Assembly (NCBI RefSeq): GCF_000829415.1
Contig: NZ_AP014637.1
Span: 682,001 to 746,000, forward strand
Length of the DNA stretch: 64,000 bases
Reading direction: 5' to 3'
Source: Pseudomonas sp. StFLB209
GTDB taxonomy: Bacteria; Pseudomonadota; Gammaproteobacteria; Pseudomonadales; Pseudomonadaceae
Shown: positions 1 to 7,199 of the stretch, in pieces
How the letters are laid out: each line of letters opens with the position of its first letter
Position numbering within the stretch: the stretch's first letter is position 1
Made by a program: the position numbers and the translations under genes
The notes under the pieces: generated by a model
The model's input: only the letters and a program-made list of their open reading frames with translations
Databases searched by the model: none
What the model was told of the DNA's origin: nothing

Positions 1-1
1 C

Positions 2-1273
2 GGCAACCTGCGCGGGCAGATCATGGAAGGCGGCGACCCGTTCGAAGGCCCGCGTTCCAACCCCTACCCGCTGCCGGCGCTGAAAGACACCCTGAACTGC
101 TCGATGTTCGCCGACGTGGCGCGCAAGCTGGGTTACCACCCCTTCCCCAACCCGTCGGCCAACGTCTCCCAGGCGTGGACCAACCCGTACGGCAACCAGA
201 TCGCACCGTGCAACTACTGCGGCTATTGCAGTAAGTACCCGTGCCTGAACTACTCCAAGGCATCGCCGCAGACCGCCGTGATGGATGCGCTTAACCGCAT
301 GGACAACTTTGACTACAAGGTCAACGCCAACGTCCTGAAGGTCGAGCTGCACCCGGACGGCAAGACCGCCAAAGGCGTGACTTATGCCGACGCCGACGGC
401 AACACTGTGTTCCAGCCAGCGAAAATCGTGGTGCTGGCGGGCTTTCAGTTCGTCAACGTGCGCCTGATGCTGCTCTCCGGTATCGGCCAGCCGTATGACC
501 CGGTGACTGAAACCGGCACCGTGGGCCGCAACTACGCGTTCCTCAGCAACGGTAACGCGACGCTGTTCTTCAAAGACAAGTTCTTCAACCCGTTCGCCAC
601 CGCCGGTGCCACCGGGCAGATGTTCAACGACGTATCGCCGGGCAACTTCGACGGCAACGCGGCGGGCTTCATTGGCGGCGCCAAGATTCACAGCTCGCAA
701 GCCACCGGCGCGCCTATCGGCACCTCGTTGCCGGCCGGCACCGCCGACTGGGGCAAGGGCTGGAAAGAAGGCATGGTCGACTGGTACGGCCACTCGATGA
801 AGGTCAGCATCACCACCACTTGTATGTCGTACCGCGACCACTACATGGACCTGGACCCGAACTACAAGGACCGCTGGGGCCTGCCGCTGGCACGGATCAC
901 CTTCGACTGGAAACAGAACGAGCTGAAACTGCAGCAGTACCTGCGCAAGATCGTCCTGGACATCACCAAGGAACTCGGCCCCGACAGTTACACCGAGAGC
1001 TTCCTGGGCATGGACTCGCACTGGGACCTGACCAAGTACGTCTCGACCCACAACGTCGGTGGCGCAGTGATGGGCGACTCGCCCAAGACCAGCGCGCTGA
1101 ACCGCTACCTGCAGAGCTGGGACGTGCACAACGTATTCGTGCCGGGCGGCAACGCTTTCCCGCAGAACTTCCAGGCCAACCCCACCTCCATGATCGGCGC
1201 CATCACCCTGTATGCAGCGCAGGCGATCAAGGAACAGTACCTGAAAAACCCCGGCCCGCTGGTGCAGGCATAA
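2..1273 (+). CDS. Gluconate 2-dehydrogenase-type GMC flavoprotein subunit, 5' end missing
   Basis: C-terminal part of a GMC-family FAD oxidoreductase; the frame is open to the window edge, so the FAD-binding N-terminus lies outside. The product resembles the large subunit of membrane-bound gluconate 2-dehydrogenase, which oxidises gluconate to 2-ketogluconate in the periplasm and passes electrons to a cytochrome c subunit. A cysteine cluster of pattern C-x2-C-x2-C-x4-C lies at bases 209-245, similar in placement to the 3Fe-4S site of FAD glucose dehydrogenases. The GMC active-site region near the C-terminus is present (THNVGG at about bases 1049-1066, then GGNAFPQN). The next gene starts 12 bases downstream and encodes a triheme cytochrome c, the usual partner. 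The exact polyol or sugar-acid substrate cannot be fixed from sequence; gluconate is the best guess. Confidence 0.85.
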   Translation, partial: GNLRGQIMEGGDPFEGPRSNPYPLPALKDTLNCSMFADVARKLGYHPFPNPSANVSQAWTNPYGNQIAPCNYCGYCSKYPCLNYSKASPQTAVMDALNRMDNFDYKVNANVLKVELHPDGKTAKGVTYADADGNTVFQPAKIVVLAGFQFVNVRLMLLSGIGQPYDPVTETGTVGRNYAFLSNGNATLFFKDKFFNPFATAGATGQMFNDVSPGNFDGNAAGFIGGAKIHSSQATGAPIGTSLPAGTADWGKGWKEGMVDWYGHSMKVSITTTCMSYRDHYMDLDPNYKDRWGLPLARITFDWKQNELKLQQYLRKIVLDITKELGPDSYTESFLGMDSHWDLTKYVSTHNVGGAVMGDSPKTSALNRYLQSWDVHNVFVPGGNAFPQNFQANPTSMIGAITLYAAQAIKEQYLKNPGPLVQA

Positions 1274-1285
1274 GGAGCGAGAAAA

Positions 1286-2662
1286 GTGAAATCCAAATCC
1301 CGTTCCCTATTGCTCACCCTGGTGGTGCTGGGTGTGGTCCTGGCGCTGCTCGGCTGGCTGGTCGCAGGCTTGTTGAACCGCTCCGGTGATGCAACCGCGC
1401 AACTGACCCAGCCGGTCACCCCCGAGCTGATCAAGAAAGGTGAATACCTGGCCCGCGCCGGTGACTGTGTGGCCTGCCACACCGCCCACGGCGGCAAGGA
1501 GTTTGCCGGTGGCCGTGGCATCGAGTCACCGATCGGCACCATCTATGCCACCAACATCACGCCCGACAAAGACACCGGTATCGGTGGCTGGACCTACGGT
1601 CAGTTCGAGCAAGCGGTACGCCGTGGCATCAACCACGACGGCACGGCGCTGTACCCGGCGATGCCGTTCCCGTCCTATGCACGCACCAGCGATGAAGACA
1701 CCCAGGCGCTGTATGCCTACTTCATGAATGGCGTGGCCCCGGTCAAACAGGCCAACAAGGCCAATGACATTCCGTGGCCGTTGTCGATCCGCTGGCCTCT
1801 GGCTTACTGGCGCACGCTGTTCTCGCCACTGCCGGAGGATGCCGCCGTGTCGCTCAAGGTATCGACCGATGGCAAAGACCCGCAGATCGCCCGCGGTGCC
1901 TACCTGGTGCAGGGCCTGGGCCACTGCGGCTCGTGCCACACGCCACGGGCACTGACCATGCAGGAGCGCGGCCTGGACGAGAAAAGCGCGACCTACCTGG
2001 CCGGTGGCGAACTCAATGGCTGGTCGGTGCCAAGCCTGCGCGGCATGCCGCACTGGACCCAGGAAGAGCTGGTTGATTACCTGGGCACTGGCCGCAACGC
2101 CAAGGCTTCGGTAGGCGGCGAGATGACCGACGTGATCGCCAACAGCACCTCGCACATGACCGACGCCGACCTGCACGCCATTGCCGCGTACCTCAAGTCG
2201 CTGCCAGCCAGCCAGGCCACCTACCAGCACGACCCGCAGCGTAGCGCGGCCACCGCGGCCAAGCTGACCGCTGCCAAGGACCTGACCCTGGGTGAGCGTC
2301 TGTATCTGGACAACTGCGGGGCTTGCCACTTCGTCGCCGGTGAAGGCGCATCGCGGGTGTTCCCGCGCCTGGACGGTGCGACCATCATCAATGCCGACAA
2401 CCCGACCGCGTTGATCCACGTGATCCTGGCCGGCACCACCACCCCATCGACCGCCCGCGCCCCCGCCGTGCTGCCAATGCCAGGCTTCGCCTGGCGGATG
2501 GACGACAGCGAGACCGCCGCCCTGGTGAGCTTCCTGCGCCAGGGCTGGTCGAACAATGCAGGTGCCGTGACGGCCAATCAGGTGCGTGATATCCGCGCCA
2601 ACCTGAATGCAGGTCACGATACGGCCAAGACGACCCTGGAACCGTCGAAGCCGCAGCACTGA
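1286..2662 (+). CDS. Triheme cytochrome c subunit of gluconate dehydrogenase complex
   Basis: A 458-residue membrane-anchored cytochrome c with three CxxCH heme motifs: CVACH at residues 61-65, CGSCH at 214-218 and CGACH at 344-348. An uncleaved-looking hydrophobic segment spans residues 8-30, placing the heme domains in the periplasm. This is the standard architecture of the electron-transfer subunit of gluconate and related sugar-alcohol dehydrogenases, which passes electrons from the flavoprotein to ubiquinone. The start is GTG at 1286, chosen because AAGGAGCGA lies just upstream at 1272-1280. It follows the flavoprotein gene by 12 bases, so the two are co-transcribed. A strong hairpin follows the stop codon. 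Confidence 0.92.
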   Translation: MKSKSRSLLLTLVVLGVVLALLGWLVAGLLNRSGDATAQLTQPVTPELIKKGEYLARAGDCVACHTAHGGKEFAGGRGIESPIGTIYATNITPDKDTGIGGWTYGQFEQAVRRGINHDGTALYPAMPFPSYARTSDEDTQALYAYFMNGVAPVKQANKANDIPWPLSIRWPLAYWRTLFSPLPEDAAVSLKVSTDGKDPQIARGAYLVQGLGHCGSCHTPRALTMQERGLDEKSATYLAGGELNGWSVPSLRGMPHWTQEELVDYLGTGRNAKASVGGEMTDVIANSTSHMTDADLHAIAAYLKSLPASQATYQHDPQRSAATAAKLTAAKDLTLGERLYLDNCGACHFVAGEGASRVFPRLDGATIINADNPTALIHVILAGTTTPSTARAPAVLPMPGFAWRMDDSETAALVSFLRQGWSNNAGAVTANQVRDIRANLNAGHDTAKTTLEPSKPQH

Positions 2663-2667
2663 GCAAA

Positions 2668-2699
2668 CATGGCCTGGTCATCTTCATGACCAGGCCATG
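2668..2699 (+). terminator. Perfect 13-bp hairpin after the dehydrogenase operon
   Basis: CATGGCCTGGTCA and its exact reverse complement are separated by a 6-base loop and begin 5 bases after the cytochrome stop codon. No strong T tract follows on the plus strand, so it may act as an mRNA 3' stabiliser as much as an intrinsic terminator. Confidence 0.6.
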
Positions 2700-2798
2700 A
2701 GTGTTGGCTGGGCAACCTGCAAGAGACTCCCTTTCTTTCGAGCAGCAAGCACAGGGCATGGCAGGAATAATGCCGATCAGTTAAGACCGGCCAGGTCC

Positions 2799-3105
2799 GT
2801 GGGAGACAGCTCTGCTGGCGACTGCAGGGTTACATCCACAGCAGATGTGCCGATTTTACTGGCCCTGTCGCAAGCAGAGCTCCCTCCCACAAGGCCCCAA
2901 CCAGACCCGCCGGCCTCTTCGCGACCAAGGTCGCTCCCACAGAGTTATAGCGCCTGACGAACAGTATTGGCTTAAGTTGCAATACTGTTCGCTCAGGTAC
3001 TGTATGCCCCCGGTGGGAGCGAGCTTGCTCGCGAAGAGGCCGGTAAAGTCACAGCAACTGCTGCGAATGTGCCGCCGCCTTCGCCAGCAAACTGGCTCCC
3101 ACCGG
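2799..3105. repeat. Cluster of five Pseudomonas REP-type sequences
   Basis: The 640-base gap between the dehydrogenase operon and the EAL gene holds no credible gene but several REP units. Forward units are at 2799-2822 (GTGGGAGACAGC start, diverged) and 3013-3043 (GTGGGAGCGAGCTTGCTCGC core). Inverted units are at 2867-2890, 2911-2940 and 3080-3105, each ending in CTCCCAC. The units at 2911-2940 and 3013-3043 form a well-conserved inverted pair (REPIN-like) and both carry the flanking GAGGCCGG tail. The sequence around 3141-3300 has no recognisable feature. Confidence 0.8.
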
Positions 3106-3137
3106 TCTAACTGACCAGTATTGGCTTTAGTTGCGAA
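2962..3137. repeat. Direct repeat inside the REP cluster, first copy palindromic
   Basis: CAGTATTGGCTTAAGTTGC at 2962-2980 recurs as CAGTATTGGCTTTAGTTGC at 3117-3135, flanking the REP pair. The first copy continues into CAATACTG (2980-2987), so that CAGTATTG and CAATACTG form an 8-bp inverted repeat. These look like the flanks of one duplicated REP-containing unit. Confidence 0.55.
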
Positions 3138-3301
3138 GCTGCCTATACGGCAGTGAAGTAGACACTCTGCTCTTTAAGCCTACGTTTTAAAAGAGAAAAG
3201 TGCTGATTCCGGGCCGGGAACCCTTTTTCTCAGCATCGACCTAACCCATTGATTTATGTAGGCACGAGCCTGACCTCAAAAAAGAGGGTCTGGCAGGATG
3301 G

Positions 3302-5065
3302 CTAGTCCTGCGCCTGCCGCGCCCACGCAAGCAACGCTTGCGGCCCCATCGGCCGGGCGATGTAGTAGCCCTGAATCTGGTCGCAGCCCCATTCCTTGAG
3401 CAATTCGTACAATTCTGCGGTTTCGACCCCTTCTGCGACCACTTTGTAGCCAATGGTCTGCGCCAACTGGATGATCGAGATCACCACTGCGCGGTCCTTG
3501 GGGTTGATGCATGCATCGCGCATGAACGATTGATCCAGCTTCACCGTCGTGGCCGGCAAGGTTCTCAGATAAGTCCAGTTGCTGTAGCCCGTACCGAAGT
3601 CATCAATCGCCAGATGAATGCCGCAGTCACGGATGCGCTCCAGATTACGGTGAGTCACCTGCGGGCTGATCATCAATGCCCCTTCGGTGAATTCAAGCTC
3701 CAGCAGATGCGGCTCAATGGTTTTCTCACGCAACAAGCCGATCAAGTGCTCGACGAAGGCCGAGTTGGCCATATCGGCGGCCGAGACGTTGATCGACACC
3801 GGCCAGTCATGCCCCAGCGCCTTCCATACAACCACTTGCTCCAGCGCATGATGCGCCACCCACAGACTGATCTTGCCAATCAGCGGGGTCTTTTCCGCCA
3901 GCGGGATGAACTCACCGGGGCTGATCAAACCAAGTTCCGGATGCCGCCAGCGCAGCAGCGCCTCGACGCCACACATCCGGCCCGTATGGGTATCCACTTT
4001 GGGCTGGTATTCCAGAAAGAACTGGTCTTCACGCTCTACCGCGATGGTCAACGAACTCAGCAAGGTAAACGCACGCACTTGGGCCCGATCCAGCTCTGGC
4101 TCGAAGTACACCCAGCCCTTGCCCTTGTGCCGGGCGTGGTCAGCCGAACTGACCAGACAACGCAGCCAGTCTTCATGCCAGTCGCCACGGCAGAGCCGTA
4201 ACATGCCCAACCCGGCCCGCGGTTGCAGAGGGATACCGGAACATTCGATCGGCTGCTCGATTTCTCTGGAAAGCTGATCGATCAAGTCTGTGATATCGCC
4301 GTTGCCCGGCACCATGAAGCCAAAGCGCGTGGGGCTGATCTTGTACAGGTCGCGCTCGCCAATGATGGCCTTGAGCTTGTCCTTGAGCAGCAACATCACT
4401 TTGGCTGCAAAGGGGTAGCCCAGCGACTTGACGATTTCATTGAGGAACGCCGGCGAGATCATGTCGGCAGCGATCACCGTCAGCGGCTCGTCACGGTTGC
4501 GGTACGCCTCAACGTCTTTTTCGAACTTGAGGCGGTTGAACAGGCCGATGGTGGCGTCAACATAGCTGGTTTCGCGCAAGTCGCGGATGCGCAACATGAC
4601 CACTTTGGCTATTTGCTTGAGCATGGTCTGTTGCTCAGCATTGAGGCTGTCACGCGGCTGGGTGTCGATGATGCAGAACATGCCCAGCGGCACGCCATCG
4701 CCAGTCACCAATGGGTAGCCCGCGTAGAAGCGAATACCCGGATCGCCCTGTACCAACGGGTTATCGCGAAAACGCCGATCACTGAGCACATCAGTGATCT
4801 GAAAAAAATCATTGGTCAAGATAGCCCGCGCACAGAACGAGTCGATCAACGGAGTCTGCCCGACACTCATGCCCGACTGGGCCAGAAACCACTGGCGGCT
4901 GTCTTCAAGAATCGAAATCAGTGCAATCGGCACATCGAAATGCACGGTGGCCATCTGAATCAGCTCATCGAACATCTCATCCTTGATGCCCTCAAAACAC
5001 GCCATGGCGTCCAGCACGTGCTGGTGCAGCGGTTTGGCTGAGGATGCGTTTGCTTCGTCCTGCAC
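3302..5065 (-). CDS. GAF / degenerate GGDEF / EAL cyclic-di-GMP phosphodiesterase
   Basis: A 587-residue soluble signalling protein. An N-terminal GAF domain (about residues 20-165) is followed by a GGDEF domain (about 175-310) and an EAL domain (about 330-587). The GGDEF signature is replaced by SPTRF, so cyclase activity is unlikely. The EAL domain keeps its key elements: EALLRW, INVSAAD, LELEFTE, AIDDFGTGYS, KLDQSF and VAEGVET, so hydrolysis of cyclic-di-GMP is expected. The GAF domain would set activity in response to a small ligand or redox signal not evident here. The start is a GTG at 5065 preceded by GAGG. The gene stands alone, facing the REP cluster. A low-activity scaffold role cannot be excluded. 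Confidence 0.9.
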   Translation of the reverse strand: MQDEANASSAKPLHQHVLDAMACFEGIKDEMFDELIQMATVHFDVPIALISILEDSRQWFLAQSGMSVGQTPLIDSFCARAILTNDFFQITDVLSDRRFRDNPLVQGDPGIRFYAGYPLVTGDGVPLGMFCIIDTQPRDSLNAEQQTMLKQIAKVVMLRIRDLRETSYVDATIGLFNRLKFEKDVEAYRNRDEPLTVIAADMISPAFLNEIVKSLGYPFAAKVMLLLKDKLKAIIGERDLYKISPTRFGFMVPGNGDITDLIDQLSREIEQPIECSGIPLQPRAGLGMLRLCRGDWHEDWLRCLVSSADHARHKGKGWVYFEPELDRAQVRAFTLLSSLTIAVEREDQFFLEYQPKVDTHTGRMCGVEALLRWRHPELGLISPGEFIPLAEKTPLIGKISLWVAHHALEQVVVWKALGHDWPVSINVSAADMANSAFVEHLIGLLREKTIEPHLLELEFTEGALMISPQVTHRNLERIRDCGIHLAIDDFGTGYSNWTYLRTLPATTVKLDQSFMRDACINPKDRAVVISIIQLAQTIGYKVVAEGVETAELYELLKEWGCDQIQGYYIARPMGPQALLAWARQAQD

Positions 5066-5317
5066 TTACAGATACCTCGCTAACGGGTGCTATCAACTGA
5101 CACTCTAACGGCAATTGCTGACGCCCCCGACAAAAAAGCGCCCAAGGGTCAGCGTATCCTGAGCAGAGACAAGATTCGACACACTCCGTCGGTTACCCTC
5201 CTGCCTCGCTGCGCTTGTATGCCTGCGTAACGCAGCAGGCAAGGACCCAGCAATGAAGATGATGGTAGTCGGCGCGAATAAAGGCGAACCTGAAGAACCT
5301 GGCTTACCCAAAAAAAC

Positions 5318-5349
5318 TTCACCCGCCGTTCATCCAGGTTTGTATATAA
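5318..5349 (+). promoter_or_regulatory. Probable sigma-70 promoter of mntP
   Basis: A perfect TATAAT at 5344-5349 lies 11 bases before the riboswitch. A weak -35 candidate (TTCACC, 5318-5323) sits upstream with a long 20-base spacer, so the -35 assignment is uncertain. The remaining gap from 5066 holds nothing recognisable apart from a small hairpin at about 5221-5240. Confidence 0.5.
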
Positions 5350-5359
5350 TCGCCGCTTC

Positions 5360-5461
5360 CGTTGGGGAGTAGCCTGTCAGCGAGCAATCGCTGGCGTTCG
5401 TATCAACATTCTCGGCATGTCAGCCGTGGTACGAACACCTTTTAGGTTGGTGAGACCAGCG
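5360..5461 (+). ncRNA. yybP-ykoY (manganese) riboswitch
   Basis: The two conserved internal loops of this family are present: GGGGAGTAGCC at 5364-5374 and GGTGAGACCAGC at 5449-5460. CGTTGG at 5360-5365 pairs with CCAGCG at 5456-5461, and GTTCGTA pairs with TACGAAC to form an internal arm (about 5397-5436). Known members bind Mn2+ and activate manganese exporters. Here it lies directly upstream of mntP. A downstream stem, AGCCGGGC (5479-5486) with GCCCGGCT (5511-5518), is the likely expression platform. It ends 11 bases before the start codon and has no T tract, which favours control of translation. Confidence 0.9.
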
Positions 5462-5529
5462 ACATTGCACACGCCTAAAGCCGGGCGCGTTGCCGTGTCG
5501 TTGACTCATAGCCCGGCTGGACGTAAACC

Positions 5530-6096
5530 GTGACCCCGTTTGCCCTTATCTTCCTCGCTCTGGCCATGTCAACGGACGCTTTCGCAGCGGCCATCGGCAA
5601 AGGCTCCGCACTGCACAAACCCCGCTTTCTCGAAGCCCTGCGCACCGGCTTGATATTCGGCGTCATCGAAGCTATCACCCCGTTGATTGGCTGGGCCATC
5701 GGCCGCGCCGCGTCAGTATGGGTCGCCGACTGGGACCACTGGATTGCCTTCACCCTGTTGATCGGCCTGGGCCTGCACATGATCTACAACGGCGTGAAAG
5801 ACGACGGTGAGGAAGAACAGGAAAGATCCAGCCAGCACTCGTTGTTCATCCTTGCCGTTACCGCCGTGGCAACCAGCATCGACGCCTTGGCAGTGGGGGT
5901 GGGCCTGGCATTTGTCGACGTGAACATTCTGGTTGCCTCAGCGGCGATTGGTCTGGCGACGCTAGTGATGGTGACCATCGGCGTGATGCTTGGGAGAGTG
6001 CTCGGCACGATGGCCGGTAAACGAGCCGAGATTGTCGGCGGCGTGGTGCTGATGATTGTGGGCGGGACGATTCTGTTTGAGCATTTGACGGCTTGA
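5530..6096 (+). CDS. mntP: Manganese efflux pump MntP
   Basis: A 188-residue inner-membrane protein with six predicted helices arranged as two related halves. The paired motifs [12 protein letters not shown] (residues 13-24) and [11 protein letters not shown] (about 117-127) are those of the MntP family, which exports excess Mn2+. Length and both motifs match the family well. The GTG start at 5530 aligns with the usual N-terminus, and no better start is available. Its ribosome-binding site is weak and lies within reach of the riboswitch expression platform, consistent with translation being opened when manganese is bound. The gene converges on the tubulin operon. Confidence 0.95.
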   Translation: MTPFALIFLALAMSTDAFAAAIGKGSALHKPRFLEALRTGLIFGVIEAITPLIGWAIGRAASVWVADWDHWIAFTLLIGLGLHMIYNGVKDDGEEEQERSSQHSLFILAVTAVATSIDALAVGVGLAFVDVNILVASAAIGLATLVMVTIGVMLGRVLGTMAGKRAEIVGGVVLMIVGGTILFEHLTA

Positions 6097-6106
6097 GCCT
6101 CATAGA

Positions 6107-6128
6107 ATCCCCCAGTAAACAGGGGGAT
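6107..6128. terminator. Hairpin between mntP and the converging operon
   Basis: ATCCCCC at 6107-6113 pairs with GGGGGAT at 6122-6128 around an 8-base loop. There is no T tract on either side, so termination efficiency is uncertain, but its position between convergent genes is typical. Confidence 0.5.
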
Positions 6129-6155
6129 CCATACAGCCAGGGCTCTATCGGGTGA

Positions 6156-7196
6156 TCAATTGATAATCGAGCGGATCACGTCTTTATTCTGCTGCTGTTG
6201 CCCTTGATTATTCTGCCGTTGCGGTTGTTGCTGCTGACGCTGAAACTGCTGCATCTGCTGACCCTGGCGAATGATATCGTCAGTGCTGCTGCCGGAAGAG
6301 GCGTTGAACGCCGGGCGGTTGAACGCATTCGGCGGAGCGACATAGTTACCTGAGTTCTGTGCCCGCTGTTGCTGAGCCGCACGCTCTTGAGCACGCTGAC
6401 GTTGCTCGCGAACAGCTTGCTGCTCTTGAGCAAGCTGTTCGCGCCGACGCTGTTCTTCAACGCGCTGCTCACGCAACTCCTGAGCCTGACGATCCAGCTC
6501 TTCGCTTCTGCGCCGCGCTTCAAGCTCGTCCTGAGCCGCTTGCGCGCGGGCCTGCTCCTGACGAGCACGCTCGGCGGCGGCCTTTTGTGAGGCTTCGGCT
6601 TGTAGCCGGGCCTGCTTGTCATCTTCGACCTTCTGCAGTCGGGCCAGGTCGGCTTGCGCCTGTTGCTTGAGACTCAGGGCACGTGGTTCGTTGCGGTCTT
6701 TCTGCAGTGCGCTGTCGGCATTGTCGATGGCGCAGCGGTAGTCTTTTTTACCCAGGCAGTTCTTGCCGGCCGCAATGGCCTGCTCGATCTGTTGCTGGTC
6801 ATGCTTGTTACCCAGCTGCTGCAAGCCATAAGCACCTACGCCCAAAACAGCAACGAGGGCCAGGCCGATCTTGCTCATGCGCCGCTTCGGCGGCACAGGC
6901 GCCGCAGTATCGGCTGCTGGCAAAGGTGCTGGAGCTGGAGCTGGAGCTGGAGGCGGCGGTGTCGGCGCTGCTGCGGCAGGTGCCGCTGCAGGTTGAGGAG
7001 CAGGCGCAGGCGCCGGGGCGGATGTTGCCGCAGGCACCGGGACTGGCGCAGGCGGTACGACCCGCAGAACCGGCGCAGCACGCGTCATGTGCGTGCCGCA
7101 GAACGGGCAGTGATTCACCGGCCCCGCCAGTGGCTGGGCACACATGTTGTTCAGGCAGGCAGCAGGAAACTGCAAGGCTTTGGCTGTCTCAGACAT
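6156..7196 (-). CDS. Zinc-ribbon, single-helix membrane protein with long coiled coil
   Basis: A 346-residue protein with a clear modular layout. A four-cysteine zinc ribbon comes first (C14, C19, C30, C33). A proline/alanine-rich linker (about 45-105) and one membrane helix (about 109-128) follow. Next is a short helical segment with a Cys pair that resembles a TPR unit, then an Ala/Glu/Gln/Arg-rich coiled coil (about 165-270) and a glutamine-rich tail to the end. With no signal peptide, the ribbon would be cytoplasmic and the coiled coil periplasmic, although the reverse is possible. It is the last gene of the tubulin-like operon, starting 3 bases after that gene's stop. No specific function is known to me. 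A link between cytoplasmic filament and envelope is an inference from layout and context. Confidence 0.85.
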   Translation of the reverse strand: MSETAKALQFPAACLNNMCAQPLAGPVNHCPFCGTHMTRAAPVLRVVPPAPVPVPAATSAPAPAPAPQPAAAPAAAAPTPPPPAPAPAPAPLPAADTAAPVPPKRRMSKIGLALVAVLGVGAYGLQQLGNKHDQQQIEQAIAAGKNCLGKKDYRCAIDNADSALQKDRNEPRALSLKQQAQADLARLQKVEDDKQARLQAEASQKAAAERARQEQARAQAAQDELEARRRSEELDRQAQELREQRVEEQRRREQLAQEQQAVREQRQRAQERAAQQQRAQNSGNYVAPPNAFNRPAFNASSGSSTDDIIRQGQQMQQFQRQQQQPQRQNNQGQQQQNKDVIRSIIN

Positions 7197-7199
7197 GGC

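Noticed and set aside
1526..2659. A 377-codon open frame opposite the triheme cytochrome
   Set aside because: Antisense shadow; the three heme motifs on the plus strand decide the coding strand.
2607..3114. Two short plus-strand frames in the REP cluster
   Set aside because: Their sequence is made up largely of REP units, and their products show no plausible protein features.
5105..5311. A 68-codon minus-strand frame upstream of mntP
   Set aside because: No ribosome-binding site, no homology recognised, and it lies in the upstream region of a riboswitch-controlled gene.
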